This document shows, in pieces, positions 1 through 6,870 of a stretch of 14,764 nt of DNA (position 1 is its first letter; each line of letters begins with the position of its first letter). The notes under the pieces were generated by a model, which saw nothing but the letters and a program-made list of their open reading frames with translations, searched no databases and was not told where the DNA came from. Location: NCBI GenBank assembly GCA_025936205.1, contig JAICTU010000213.1:1-14764 (forward strand). The letters are read 5' to 3'. The DNA is from Polyangiaceae bacterium. Its GTDB lineage: Bacteria; Myxococcota; Polyangia; Polyangiales; Polyangiaceae. The translations under genes were made by a program, and so were the position numbers.

Positions 1-1038
1 GCGCTGCGCGCCGAGCTGATCGACTACCTGCTCAGCCGCACCCAGTTTCTCAGCACATTCTCCGACTTCCAGCGCGCCGAGGAGCTGGCCGAGCCGGCGC
101 CGCAGGAGTTTCCGGGCGACCCCAAGGCGTTCTTGCTGCGCGCCCGCTATCGCGGAGCCGTGCATCGCTTCCAGGAGGCGGAAGCGGATCTATCGAGCGC
201 CGAGGCGCTCGGAACGAAGCCGCGGGACACGGAGCTGCAGCGCGCCTCGCTACACATCGCGCAGGGCCGTGAGCTCGTGGCCGCGCTGGCCGTGGCCGAG
301 CGGCGCGCCACCTCTTTGCCGGCGCTCGAGCGGCTCAGTGTGGTGGCGCTGGCCGAGGCCGCGCTCGGGCGCTTCGAGGAAGCGGACGAGCGCTATCGAG
401 CCGCGCTCGCGAGCTTCCGCGACGTGTCCCCGTTTCCGGTCGCGTTCGTGTCTTTTCAGCGCGGAGTGATGTGGGCGGAGCTCGCTGATCTACCGGAACG
501 CGCCTTACCATTTTATCGCGAGGCGGTGCGCGTGCTGCCCCAGTACGTGGTGGGCAACGTCCATCTGGCAGAGCTCGAGCTGCAGCGGGGTGATCGGGGA
601 GCGGCCGAGCGGCGACTGCGGCAGGTCTCTCATCAGAGCGAGGATCCGGAGCCCTGGTCGCGGCTCGGCGAGCTCCTGCTTCAGGGCAAGGCCGGCGATG
701 CCGAGGGCCGCGAGCTGATCGCGCGAGCGGGCCGCCGCTACGAGCAGCTCCTGGGCCACCAGCGCTCGGCCTTTCTCGACCATGCGGCAGAGTTTTGGAT
801 GGGGCCGGGGGCCAATCCAGCGCACGCGCTCGAGCTGGCGCGCGACAATCTCGCGCTGCGTCCCACGGGGCGCGCACATCAGCTGATGCTCCAGGCCGCC
901 CTCGCAGCGAGTGATTCGGAGCTTTTTTGCCGTCAGATCACCGCTGCGAGCAGCGCCGCGAGGACCGATCGCAACCTGAGGGCGTTGATCGAGGCAGAGC
1001 GCGGCCGCTGCGACACCCGTGCTGCCAGCCATCCCTGA
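1..1038 (+). CDS. TPR-repeat protein, 5' end outside the window
   Basis: Frame 1 is open from the first base of the window to the TGA at 1036-1038, giving 345 visible residues, so the true start lies upstream. The protein is Ala/Leu/Glu/Arg-rich and helical, with repeated helix pairs of tetratricopeptide type. Examples are the segments around 352-435 ([15 protein letters not shown]) and 484-570 ([15 protein letters not shown] followed by [10 protein letters not shown]). TPR domains are protein-protein scaffolds. I see no catalytic motif, and no export signal can be judged without the N-terminus. [20 protein letters not shown] segment near 798-857 looks like a last degenerate repeat. folE follows 28 bases downstream on the same strand. 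The specific role is unknown. That it is a TPR protein is likely; any function beyond scaffolding would be a guess. Confidence 0.8.
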   Translation, partial: ALRAELIDYLLSRTQFLSTFSDFQRAEELAEPAPQEFPGDPKAFLLRARYRGAVHRFQEAEADLSSAEALGTKPRDTELQRASLHIAQGRELVAALAVAERRATSLPALERLSVVALAEAALGRFEEADERYRAALASFRDVSPFPVAFVSFQRGVMWAELADLPERALPFYREAVRVLPQYVVGNVHLAELELQRGDRGAAERRLRQVSHQSEDPEPWSRLGELLLQGKAGDAEGRELIARAGRRYEQLLGHQRSAFLDHAAEFWMGPGANPAHALELARDNLALRPTGRAHQLMLQAALAASDSELFCRQITAASSAARTDRNLRALIEAERGRCDTRAASHP

Positions 1039-1053
1039 GAGCGTGAAACAGTG

Positions 1054-1059
1054 TAGGCT
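1054..1059 (+). promoter_or_regulatory. Candidate -10 element for folE (TAGGCT)
   Basis: TAGGCT lies 7 bases before the folE ATG at 1067. It matches the sigma-70 -10 consensus at the first, second and last positions. A start about 7 bases downstream would make the folE mRNA leaderless, which fits the lack of any Shine-Dalgarno before 1067 or 1076. No convincing -35 is visible. The 10-mer TGTAGGCTCG recurs exactly upstream of pqqC (6116-6125). This is inference only. Confidence 0.3.
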
Positions 1060-1066
1060 CGCCGGC

Positions 1067-1669
1067 ATGAGTCGAATGGGCGAGAAAGAACGGCAGGAGG
1101 CGGAGGAGCACGTGCGCGCACTGCTCCGGCTGATCGGTGACAATCCGGACCGTGAAGGCTTGAGCGAGACTCCGGCGCGCGTGGTGCGCTCGTTCGAAGA
1201 GTACTTCTCCGGCTACGACCAGGATCCCGCAGAGCATCTGGAACGCACCTTTGAGGAGGTGCAGGGCTATGACGAGCTGGTACTGGTGAGCGATATCGAT
1301 GTGTACAGCCACTGCGAGCATCACATGGTGCCATTCGTGGGCAAGGCACATGTCGGCTACATCCCCAAGGGCAGGGTCGTGGGCTTGTCCAAGCTGGCCC
1401 GCGTCGTGGACCTTTTCGCGCGGCGGCTGCAGGTTCAGGAAAAGCTCACCGTGCAGATCGCCGAGGCGATCGAAGCGTCCCTGGCGCCGCAGGGGGTGGC
1501 GGTGGTGCTGCAATGCCAGCATTTCTGCATGTGCTACCGCGGCGTGAAGAAAGCCGGCTCGTGGACGACCACCAGCCGATTGCGGGGCATCTTTCTGAAC
1601 GATTCGGCAGCTCGCCTGGAGCTCTTGACGCTGCTCGGCTTGCGCCGTGGCATCGGTTCGGCGGACTGA
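1067..1669 (+). CDS. folE: GTP cyclohydrolase I (FolE)
   Basis: Converts GTP to 7,8-dihydroneopterin triphosphate, the first step of tetrahydrofolate (or pterin) synthesis, in the cytoplasm as a zinc-dependent homodecamer. The 200-residue protein carries the family signatures in order: [15 protein letters not shown] (29-43), [16 protein letters not shown] (75-90), [20 protein letters not shown] (106-125), and [12 protein letters not shown] (151-162). The zinc ligands known for the family map to Cys83, His86 and Cys154, all present, so it should be active. Length is typical (about 180-220). I chose ATG 1067 because the frame upstream, open to 1019, has no family similarity. ATG 1076 is a possible alternative; neither has a Shine-Dalgarno. 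It stands alone between a TPR gene and a small exported-protein gene, with no other folate gene in the window. Confidence 0.95.
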   Translation: MSRMGEKERQEAEEHVRALLRLIGDNPDREGLSETPARVVRSFEEYFSGYDQDPAEHLERTFEEVQGYDELVLVSDIDVYSHCEHHMVPFVGKAHVGYIPKGRVVGLSKLARVVDLFARRLQVQEKLTVQIAEAIEASLAPQGVAVVLQCQHFCMCYRGVKKAGSWTTTSRLRGIFLNDSAARLELLTLLGLRRGIGSAD

Positions 1670-1682
1670 TATCCAGCCCGGG

Positions 1683-1703
1683 CGCGAGTGTGTCACACTC
1701 GTG
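1683..1703. repeat. Near-perfect palindrome 14 bases after folE
   Basis: CGAGTGTG (1685-1692), a single central T (1693), then CACACTCG (1694-1701) form a perfect inverted repeat. One more pair (C1683/G1703) follows across a G/T mismatch. The one-base centre makes it look more like a dimeric-regulator operator than a hairpin terminator, and there is no T-tract. It sits between folE and the small exported-protein gene that starts at 1862, so it could control the latter or end the former. Confidence 0.45.
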
Positions 1704-1861
1704 CGACAGCGGGGCGCCGCGCCCTGGGAGCGGATCCAGAACGGCTGAAAGCAGCTGCCAGCCGAGGGGCATTTTGCATGTCGCGCAACGGCGCGAGCTG
1801 AAATTGGGCCAAATGATGCTGTGCTGCGCGCTGCTGGCATGACCGTTGCTCCGGTACGCGC

Positions 1862-2311
1862 ATGGAAACTCTGACCTCGACCGTAGCTGCGCCTATCACC
1901 CGCACTCGCGCGCTTGCCCGGGGCTCGCGACTGATTCGACCCGGCGTGTGCGCCATTGGTTTGCTGCTGTCCGGCGCGCCAGTACTGGCGGCAAGTCCGG
2001 CGTCCGCCGAGACCCACGCGCTGACCGCGTCCGGGCAGATGGCGCGAGCCCCTGGCGATCCGTTGCCCGGCTCGCAGTCGGCGATGCGGAGGGCCGATCC
2101 CACATTGCCGCGAGAGCCGGACCCGACGGGCGTCACGGTGCCCGACAGGGCTTCCGATCAGGAGATCAGCAAGGGCGAGTACGGCGTGGGAATGGGCCTG
2201 CTGATCCTGGGAGGCGTCATCCTCACGGCTCTGGTGGTCGGCTTGTTCATGCTGATGATGCGCCGGACCTGGGGCGAGCATGACGAGGCGCCTGCGCCCT
2301 CCCGGCATTGA
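1862..2311 (+). CDS. Small exported or membrane-anchored protein, unknown function
   Basis: 149 residues; I do not recognise the family. The N-terminus has an arginine-rich stretch followed by a hydrophobic core (about 28-43) and an Ala/Ser-rich AxA-type region (about 44-49), as in a Sec signal peptide. A linker rich in Pro, Asp and Arg (about 55-100) follows. A strong hydrophobic segment comes at about 107-133 (GMGLLILGGVILTALVVGLF), then a positive RR stop-transfer and a short acidic/proline C-tail. The predicted topology is an exported middle with a C-terminal membrane anchor and a short cytoplasmic tail. The start is ATG 1862, with no clear Shine-Dalgarno upstream. It lies 192 bases after folE and before the damaged kinase gene, and neither neighbour hints at a role. 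The two hydrophobic segments make a real gene likely, although several overlapping antisense frames are also open. Confidence 0.65.
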   Translation: METLTSTVAAPITRTRALARGSRLIRPGVCAIGLLLSGAPVLAASPASAETHALTASGQMARAPGDPLPGSQSAMRRADPTLPREPDPTGVTVPDRASDQEISKGEYGVGMGLLILGGVILTALVVGLFMLMMRRTWGEHDEAPAPSRH

Positions 2312-2398
2312 CCAGCGTCAGAATGTGCAGCCCGCGGGCGCCGGATTGCGGCGTCGCGCCGGAATCAGCTCCGCGGGCCAGCACTCCTCTCGGACGTG

Positions 2399-2427
2399 CT
2401 AGCCTGACGCTGGGCCCCACCGAGAGG
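2399..2427 (+). promoter_or_regulatory. Candidate extended -10 and Shine-Dalgarno of the damaged kinase gene
   Basis: TGCTAGCCT (2396-2404) resembles an extended -10 (TGn then TAGCCT). GAGAGG at 2422-2427 is a plausible Shine-Dalgarno four bases before the ATT at 2432. Together they support translation originally beginning at 2432, which is also where family-like sequence begins. No clear -35 is seen. Confidence 0.35.
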
Positions 2428-2431
2428 CAGC

Positions 2432-3589
2432 ATTTCGAATCCGTCTTCGCCGCCGTTCACGCTGTTCTTTCTGTCGCCGGCCTTTCTCGGCGGCGAACGG
2501 GCCACACTGCTGTTTCGTCCCGAGGCGGACTTCGCGCTGGCGAGGCAGCTGCGTTTACCCGAGGGGGCTCCCCTCGGAGAGCTGTTCAGCTTTCTCAGTG
2601 GCCTCTATTTCCGCGGCAAGGTCGCCTACGCGCAAGCGTTCGGAAGGGCTCCGGAAGGCTTGCCAGCGGCACTGGTGCTCAGTGCAGGGGAGGGCTTGCG
2701 CTTCCTGCACGAGCGGATCACCCTGCAACGACTCCAGGCGTGGGCGCAAGTCGCCATCGATGAAGGCAATCCACGCTTCACGGAGCCGCTGCTCGCGCAT
2801 GCGGCCGCGCTCGAGCAGGCGCTGGGCGATCGAGCGCGCTTCGTCCTGCTGGGCAGCGTCGCTACGGACAAATATGTGCGTCCCCTGGGGCAAGTGTTCG
2901 GAGAGCGCTTGCTCTTTCCGCGCGAGTTCGTGGGGCGCGGCGACATGAGCCGGGGTTCATTGATGCTGCGAGCAGCGCGCGCAGGAGTGGAGCTGGAGTA
3001 TGCCCCCGTAGCGACCGCGGTGCGGCACGGACCGCGGGCGGCAGGCGTGTCTCCGCGCCCGGCGCCACGAAGCGCCAGCGCCCAACGTACTGCCCTGGAC
3101 GCCAACCAGACGGAAGCGGAGTTCGCCAGCCTGGAGCGCGAAGAACCGGAGTTGGTGATCTTGGTCGGGCTGCCGGGGGCTGGCAAGAGCACCTTCTTCG
3201 AGCAGCGCTTCAGTCGTACACATCATCACTCGAGCAAGGACGACCTGCGGCGGCGTCGCATCGCGCCGGGGCGTCAGCTCGAGCTGCTGCGCGTTGCGCT
3301 CGCTGCAGAGCAGTCGGTGGTCGTCGATGACACCAACCTGACGCGCCAGCACCGAGCTGCGCTGATCGCCGAAGGTCAGCGCCAAGGCGCGCGCGTGATT
3401 GCATAGTTCTTTGACTGCGCCGTGAGCGATTGCATCGCGCGCAACCGCGAGCGAGCCGGGCGCGAGCGCGTGCCCGATCCCGGGATTTTTGCCGGCGCGA
3501 AGCGGCTGCAGCCGCCTTCGATGGATGAAGGCTTCGACGAGCTCCACGTCGTGCGCGTGTTGCCCGGGCGCACGTTCGAGCTCTGCTAA
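2432..3589 (+). pseudogene. Two-domain P-loop kinase gene with ATT in place of a start and an in-frame TAG
   Basis: The frame from 2432 to the TAA at 3587-3589 reads as one 384-residue protein, apart from a TAG at 3404-3406. Domain 1 (2450 to about 3005) begins FTLFFLSPAFLGGERATLLF and includes LLGSVATDKYV and FVGRGDMSRGSLMLR, a conserved uncharacterised domain I associate with myxobacteria. Domain 2 is an AAA_33/polynucleotide-kinase-like P-loop kinase: Walker A GLPGAGKST (3167-3193), SSKDDLRR, VVVDDTNLT, and beyond the TAG the lid-like RNRERAG and EGFDELHVVRV. The normal partner residue at the TAG would be Tyr, so TAC/TAT to TAG is the simple explanation. No ATG, GTG or TTG precedes TTG 2660 in this frame; ATT 2432 sits after GAGAGG and may be a mutated ATG. 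A shortened product from 2660 to 3406 would lose both the conserved N-terminus and the kinase lid. The kinase substrate is unknown. Confidence 0.7.
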
Positions 3590-3869
3590 CGAGCACGCTT
3601 CAACTTCACGTGTAGCCACGTTCCGCTGCGACACGCCGTGCTGGCTTGTTTTGTACTGTTCCACAGCTGCACCGCGTATCGATCAGGTCGGGGGGTACAT
3701 GTAGGTCGAGGCAGCTGGATCTGCTCGAGTGCTCGCGGTGCGATGAAACAATCTGCTGCAACTCGCAGAAGCGTGAAGCGCGCGCAACTCTCGCAGGCGC
3801 GACGATTCTGCCGAGCTTGAGCTGCCACTCTGCGGGTGATAAAGATCATCCCACGCGAAAGGGTAGCCG
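3590..3869. other. Gene-free stretch after the damaged kinase gene
   Basis: 280 bases with lower GC than the flanks and no frame I would defend as coding on either strand. It contains TTGTTTTGTACTGTT near 3646-3660, which is AT-richer and could hold a promoter. An imperfect hairpin (CGAG, bulged G, CAG, loop CTGGAT, CTGCTCG) lies around 3697-3716. TGATAAAGA at 3837-3845 may serve the next small ORF. It could also be decayed sequence linked to the broken kinase gene. Confidence 0.4.
3837..3845 (+). promoter_or_regulatory. Candidate extended -10 (TGaTAAAGA) before the small ORF at 3870
   Basis: TGATAAAGA has the TGn extension followed by TAAAGA. A start near 3852 would give a leader of about 18 bases containing GAAAGGG (3857-3863), a usable ribosome-binding site, before ATG 3870. 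No clear -35 is present. Weak evidence. Confidence 0.25.
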
Positions 3870-4040
3870 ATGCAATCTCACCAGCACGACTCGAGCGATC
3901 GACTCGAACACTTCGACGCGGACACCATGCCCAGCACACGTCGCTGCGGCGGCAGGGAACGCACGGAGATGGACGAGGGCTTGCAGCGTTACGAGGAAGA
4001 GGAGATCGTGACCAAGCCCTGGCCCCCGCAGCTCTGGTGA
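3870..4040 (+). CDS. Small acidic protein, 56 residues, unknown
   Basis: ATG 3870 to TGA 4038-4040. A purine-rich GAAAGGG (3857-3863) lies 6 bases before the start. By my count about 46 of 56 codons end in G or C, and nearly all do in the second half, as in the neighbouring genes; this supports coding. The product is hydrophilic with a single Cys (TRRCGGRE), an acidic patch EMDEGLQRYEEEEIV, and a Pro/Trp-rich C-terminus ending KPWPPQLW. I do not recognise it. I tested it as a PQQ precursor (PqqA) because pqqCDE lies downstream, but it lacks the Glu-x-x-x-Tyr spacing and is too long. It may be a small regulatory or adaptor protein, and a chance ORF remains possible. Confidence 0.5.
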   Translation: MQSHQHDSSDRLEHFDADTMPSTRRCGGRERTEMDEGLQRYEEEEIVTKPWPPQLW

Positions 4041-4081
4041 GCTCAGGGGCTTGCCTGGTGTACCGGCGTCCGTGCTGAGGG

Positions 4082-4087
4082 TATACT
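4082..4087 (+). promoter_or_regulatory. Candidate -10 element (TATACT) for the 4121 gene
   Basis: TATACT matches five of six consensus -10 bases and lies 33 bases before ATG 4121, giving a leader of about 27 bases. No good -35 is found at 16-18 base spacing (TGTACC at 17), so an activator may be involved. It is the best -10 match I noticed in the window. Confidence 0.45.
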
Positions 4088-4120
4088 GCGGGGCCATCCC
4101 GCAACGGAACCTGGCGACGC

Positions 4121-4504
4121 ATGGTCACGACCTCGCAATTCAGAGCCCTGGCATTAGCGCTGCCCGCTGCTGAGGAGAAGTCGCACTTCGGTAAGGCCGA
4201 CTTCCGCGTGCAAAACAAGATTTTCGCCGGGCTGGCGCCGGGAAAGGGCCACGGAGTCCAGTCCGAGCGCGGCTACTTCAAGGCGCGGCCCGAGTTGCGC
4301 GATGAACTCGCGGGCTCAACTGCCTTTACTCCGGCGGAAGGCGCCTGGGGCAGGAGCGGCTGGACCTACGTGGAGTTGCCGCAAGCGGAGCTCATCCTCC
4401 TGCGCGAGCTGCTCCTCGAATCATGGAAGCTGGTAGCGCCCGCGAAGCTGGTGGCTGCGCAGGAGCCAGGCGCGTCGCGCCCCCGCAAGAAGGCGCGACG
4501 ATGA
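4121..4504 (+). CDS. YjbR/MmcQ-family protein
   Basis: 127 residues, the usual length of the MmcQ/YjbR family (CyaY-like alpha/beta fold, often annotated as DNA-binding-like; true function unsettled). Family features in order: an N-terminal helix with ALALPAAEEKSHFGKADFRVQNKIFAGL (10-37, the ES/KSHFG...DFRV..KIFA signature), a central strand region, and GRSGWTYVELPQAELILLRELLLESWKLVAPAKL (77-110). The C-tail is basic (RPRKKARR). Start ATG 4121 has only a weak GGAAC upstream, with TATACT further up. The stop overlaps the next gene's start (ATGA at 4501-4504), so the two are probably co-transcribed and translationally coupled. Confidence 0.85.
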   Translation: MVTTSQFRALALALPAAEEKSHFGKADFRVQNKIFAGLAPGKGHGVQSERGYFKARPELRDELAGSTAFTPAEGAWGRSGWTYVELPQAELILLRELLLESWKLVAPAKLVAAQEPGASRPRKKARR

Positions 4505-4878
4505 TCGGCCGCTATCGCATCGTGCGCGGGAAGCGCCCCCCCGACGATCCGCTGCCGCATGGTGAGCGGCAAGACACCCGCAAGCATACCCGCCACATCT
4601 TGCGTCCGAGCGCGGAGTTGGTGGCGCGCTTTCTGAGCCGGCCTGATACCGAGGGATTCAAGGCCTTTCGGGTCGGGTATCTGGCGCTCTTGAACGAGCG
4701 ATTTCATGCGGACCGGGCGCCGTTCGATGCCCTGCGCGACCTGGCACTGCGGACAGACCTGTTCATTGGTTGCAACTGCCCGACGACCAAGCAGCCCGAC
4801 GTGTCGCATTGTCACACGTACCTGGCGCTGGGCTTTCTGGCGAAGCACTATCCCCAGCTGAAGGTGCTGTGGCCGTAG
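4501..4878 (+). CDS. Conserved-looking protein with CxCP and CHT motifs, possibly DUF488-like
   Basis: 125 residues starting at the ATG that overlaps the previous stop (ATGA). The N-terminus is basic and charged (VRGKRPP, RQDTRKHTRHILRP). The C-terminal half contains a strand-like DLFIGCNCPTTKQPDVSHCHTYLALGFLAKHYPQL (89-123). A strand followed by Cys, then Cys-His-x before a helix, resembles the end of DUF488-type proteins (C...CHR), and this is the basis for my tentative comparison. Cys94, Cys96, Cys104 and adjacent histidines could bind metal or act as a nucleophile pair; this is inference. No signal peptide or membrane segment. Likely cytoplasmic and coupled to the YjbR-like gene. Confidence 0.7.
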   Translation: MIGRYRIVRGKRPPDDPLPHGERQDTRKHTRHILRPSAELVARFLSRPDTEGFKAFRVGYLALLNERFHADRAPFDALRDLALRTDLFIGCNCPTTKQPDVSHCHTYLALGFLAKHYPQLKVLWP

Positions 4879-4889
4879 GGCGATTGCCC
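4878..4889 (+). other. Short hairpin at the end of the 4501 gene
   Basis: GGGC (4878-4881), loop GATT, GCCC (4886-4889) begins at the last base of the TAG stop. The stem is only four pairs and there is no T-tract, so it is at most a weak 3'-end structure. Confidence 0.2.
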
Positions 4890-5012
4890 CGGCGGCGCAC
4901 GCTTTGGGTACTGTGTGCATGATCAGCTCGGAGCGTGTGTCGAAAAGGGTCGGCGCGAGCCGGCGTTTCAGCTCGCACGCCGGCCGCCGATCAGACGGAT
5001 CGGGGGCGGATC

Positions 5013-6095
5013 ATGTTGTGGAACAAGCGCAAGCCAACCGAGGGCTCTCGGAGCAATATCGCGGCTGCCGATAGCTCGGGAGTTCGCACCGCGGAACCCG
5101 ATCGCGCACTCGACGCCGTGGGCACGCTGCTCAAAACCTATGGCCGGTTCGCCTTCGATACGGAGCAGGCGGCGGTCAACATCCGCCAGCAGTGCGAGCA
5201 GTGGGCGCAGCGCATCGTCCTGGGGGAGGCGCGGCGCCAGGGCGAGGCAGACGGCAGCACCGGCGTGCTGCGCGACTGGCCGGGATTGCAGCGCTTCTTC
5301 GACGACCACCGGCGCCAAGAGAGTGAATACGTCACGCGCAGCCTCGGAGGGTTGCGCGGAACGATCTTGGCGTTCGCGCGCTGCCTGGGCGCCAGTGCCG
5401 GCGAAGATCGCGAGTCGGACGCGCAGGTCGAGCGTGGCCTGGACGCGCTGTCGCGCGCGCTGGTGCAGGGCGACATGCCGGCACTCTCGAAGGCTGCGTC
5501 GACGGTGATCGAGAGCTCGCGCACTGGAATCCAGCGCCGGCGAGCGCGCGAGGCGCGCCAGATTTCCCAGTTGAGCGAGCAGCTGCGCGCGCTGCGCGAG
5601 GATCTTTCCGTCGGTCTGAAAAATGCCGTGACGGACGAGGTGACGGGACTGCTGGGGCCCGCGGCGTATGAGCAGCAGCTGGAGCAACTGTGCGCACTCG
5701 GCATGTTGCTCGAGCAGCCACCGTGGCTGGCGGTGATCGAGCTCAGCAAGGGTTCCGGGCGCGCCGTGGACGACGAGATGCTGCGCGAAGTGAGCAAGGT
5801 GCTGAGCCGGACCTTCTTGCGCAAGGAGGACTTCGTGGCTCGATCGGGCGCGAAGGAGTTCGCGGTGCTCCTGGCGGACATGACACAAGAGCAAGCGGAG
5901 GCCGCCTTCGAGCGGCTCCTGGGCGGCATTCGCAAGCTGGCCGAGGGCCGCCGCCGCGGCGAGGTGCCAGCGCTGGCCATCGGCCTGGCCCGGTCACGGC
6001 TCAACGAGGACGCGGCCGCCTGGCGTGCGCGCGCGGATCTGGTGCTGCAGCGAGCGAAGCAGGACGGCGGCGACCGCTACGAGAGCTCTCGCTAG
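5013..6095 (+). CDS. GGDEF-domain protein with degenerate active site
   Basis: 360 residues from ATG 5013, preceded by GGGGGCGGA. The frame is open further upstream, but that part has no domain character. Residues about 30-200 form an all-helical N-terminal region (VGTLLKTYGRFAFDTEQ..., DWPGLQRFFDDHRRQESEYVTRSLGGLRGTI), of the kind found before GGDEF domains in several proteobacterial diguanylate cyclases. It ends in a coiled coil (about 175-205). The GGDEF domain begins TDEVTGLLGPAAYEQQL (about 207). The signature is RSGAKEF at 277-283, with GAKEF (279-283) in place of GGDEF. The usual DxDxFKxxND metal/substrate region is replaced by IELSKGSGRAVDDEM. Both changes remove residues needed for GTP and metal binding, so cyclase activity is unlikely; a scaffold or c-di-GMP/GTP-sensing role is possible. 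No membrane segment. pqqC starts 61 bases downstream. Confidence 0.8.
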   Translation: MLWNKRKPTEGSRSNIAAADSSGVRTAEPDRALDAVGTLLKTYGRFAFDTEQAAVNIRQQCEQWAQRIVLGEARRQGEADGSTGVLRDWPGLQRFFDDHRRQESEYVTRSLGGLRGTILAFARCLGASAGEDRESDAQVERGLDALSRALVQGDMPALSKAASTVIESSRTGIQRRRAREARQISQLSEQLRALREDLSVGLKNAVTDEVTGLLGPAAYEQQLEQLCALGMLLEQPPWLAVIELSKGSGRAVDDEMLREVSKVLSRTFLRKEDFVARSGAKEFAVLLADMTQEQAEAAFERLLGGIRKLAEGRRRGEVPALAIGLARSRLNEDAAAWRARADLVLQRAKQDGGDRYESSR

Positions 6096-6117
6096 ACCCG
6101 GCGCGCGTGAAATCTTG

Positions 6118-6123
6118 TAGGCT
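6118..6123 (+). promoter_or_regulatory. Candidate -10 element (TAGGCT) for the pqqCDE operon
   Basis: TAGGCT lies 33 bases before ATG 6157 within TGTAGGCTCG, the same 10-mer found before folE. AGGAG at 6143-6147 is a good Shine-Dalgarno 9 bases before the start. The -10 lies just after the GGDEF gene stop (6095), so the operon can have its own promoter. No clear -35. Confidence 0.3.
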
Positions 6124-6156
6124 CGGCCACGCCCAAGCCAGCAGGAGAGCCTCGCG

Positions 6157-6870
6157 ATGTGGACCCGAGCGGAATTTGAAGCGCAGTTGCGCGCCAAGGA
6201 GGCGCGCTATCACAGCCATCATGCCTATCACCGGGCCATGCATGGAGGCCGTCTGAATCGAGAGCAGATCCAGGGCTGGGTGCTGAACCGCTTCTACTAT
6301 CAGGTGAACATCCCCTTGAAGGATGCCGCGTTGCTTTCGCGCTGTCCGGACCGCGACGTGCGCCGGGAGTGGGTCAGCCGCATCCTGGACCACGACGGGC
6401 ACGGCGACGACCCGGGAGGGATCGAGGCCTGGCTGCGGCTCGCTGAAGCGGTGGGGCTCGAGCGCACGACCGTCACCTCCTTGAAGCATGTGCTGCCCGG
6501 GGTTCGCTTCGCGGTAGACGCCTACGTCGAGTTCGCTCGCACGCGGCCCTGGCAGGAGACGGTCACCGCGTCGTTGACGGAGCTGTTTGCCCCCGGCATC
6601 CATCAGGCCCGGCTCGATACCTGGCCGCAGCATTATCCGTGGGTCGAGCCGGAAGGGTACGCTTACTTCCGCAAGCGCTTGGGCCAGGCGCGCCGCGATG
6701 TGGCATTTGCGCTGCAGTTCACCCTCGACCGCTATCAATCACGACCCGACCAGGAGCGCGCGCTCTCGATCGTGGACTTCAAGCTGGACGTCCTCTGGTG
6801 CATGCTCGACGCCATGTCGATCCAGTACGGCATCGGGGACCAGCGCTTCTTCACTCGGGAGCCGGCATGA
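6157..6870 (+). CDS. pqqC: Pyrroloquinoline-quinone synthase (PqqC)
   Basis: Catalyses the final step of PQQ synthesis, ring closure and eight-electron oxidation of the quinone intermediate by O2 without metal or cofactor; cytoplasmic, helical-bundle TENA/PqqC fold. The 237 residues are close to Klebsiella PqqC as I recall it: [12 protein letters not shown] (18-29), [13 protein letters not shown] (37-49), RILDHDG (75-81), [16 protein letters not shown] (88-103), [18 protein letters not shown] (111-128), [24 protein letters not shown] (139-162), [13 protein letters not shown] (208-220). Residues matching the reported active site are present: Arg45, His82, Glu142, His149, Tyr170, Arg174, Lys209. 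The loop after HDG differs slightly (HGDDPGG rather than SHGEDGG). ATG 6157 has AGGAG upstream. The stop overlaps the pqqD start (ATGA). No pqqA or pqqB lies in front. Confidence 0.97.
   Translation: MWTRAEFEAQLRAKEARYHSHHAYHRAMHGGRLNREQIQGWVLNRFYYQVNIPLKDAALLSRCPDRDVRREWVSRILDHDGHGDDPGGIEAWLRLAEAVGLERTTVTSLKHVLPGVRFAVDAYVEFARTRPWQETVTASLTELFAPGIHQARLDTWPQHYPWVEPEGYAYFRKRLGQARRDVAFALQFTLDRYQSRPDQERALSIVDFKLDVLWCMLDAMSIQYGIGDQRFFTREPA

Noticed and set aside
1820..1842. Tiny ORF of nine hydrophobic residues before the 1862 gene
   Set aside because: Too short to assess, with no ribosome-binding site and no sign of conservation or attenuator structure.
938..2308. A 456-codon open frame on the minus strand across folE and the small exported-protein gene
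   Set aside because: It is antisense to folE, which is certain, and reads as low-complexity Arg/His/Gln-rich protein with no domain. Long antisense frames are expected in GC-rich DNA.
3870..4040. The small ORF as a PQQ precursor peptide (PqqA)
   Set aside because: No Glu-x-x-x-Tyr (the Glu and Tyr here are five apart), too long, and separated from pqqC by three genes.
4968..5894. A 308-codon minus-strand frame opposite the GGDEF-like gene
   Set aside because: The plus-strand frame has recognisable GGDEF-domain sequence; the minus frame has none.
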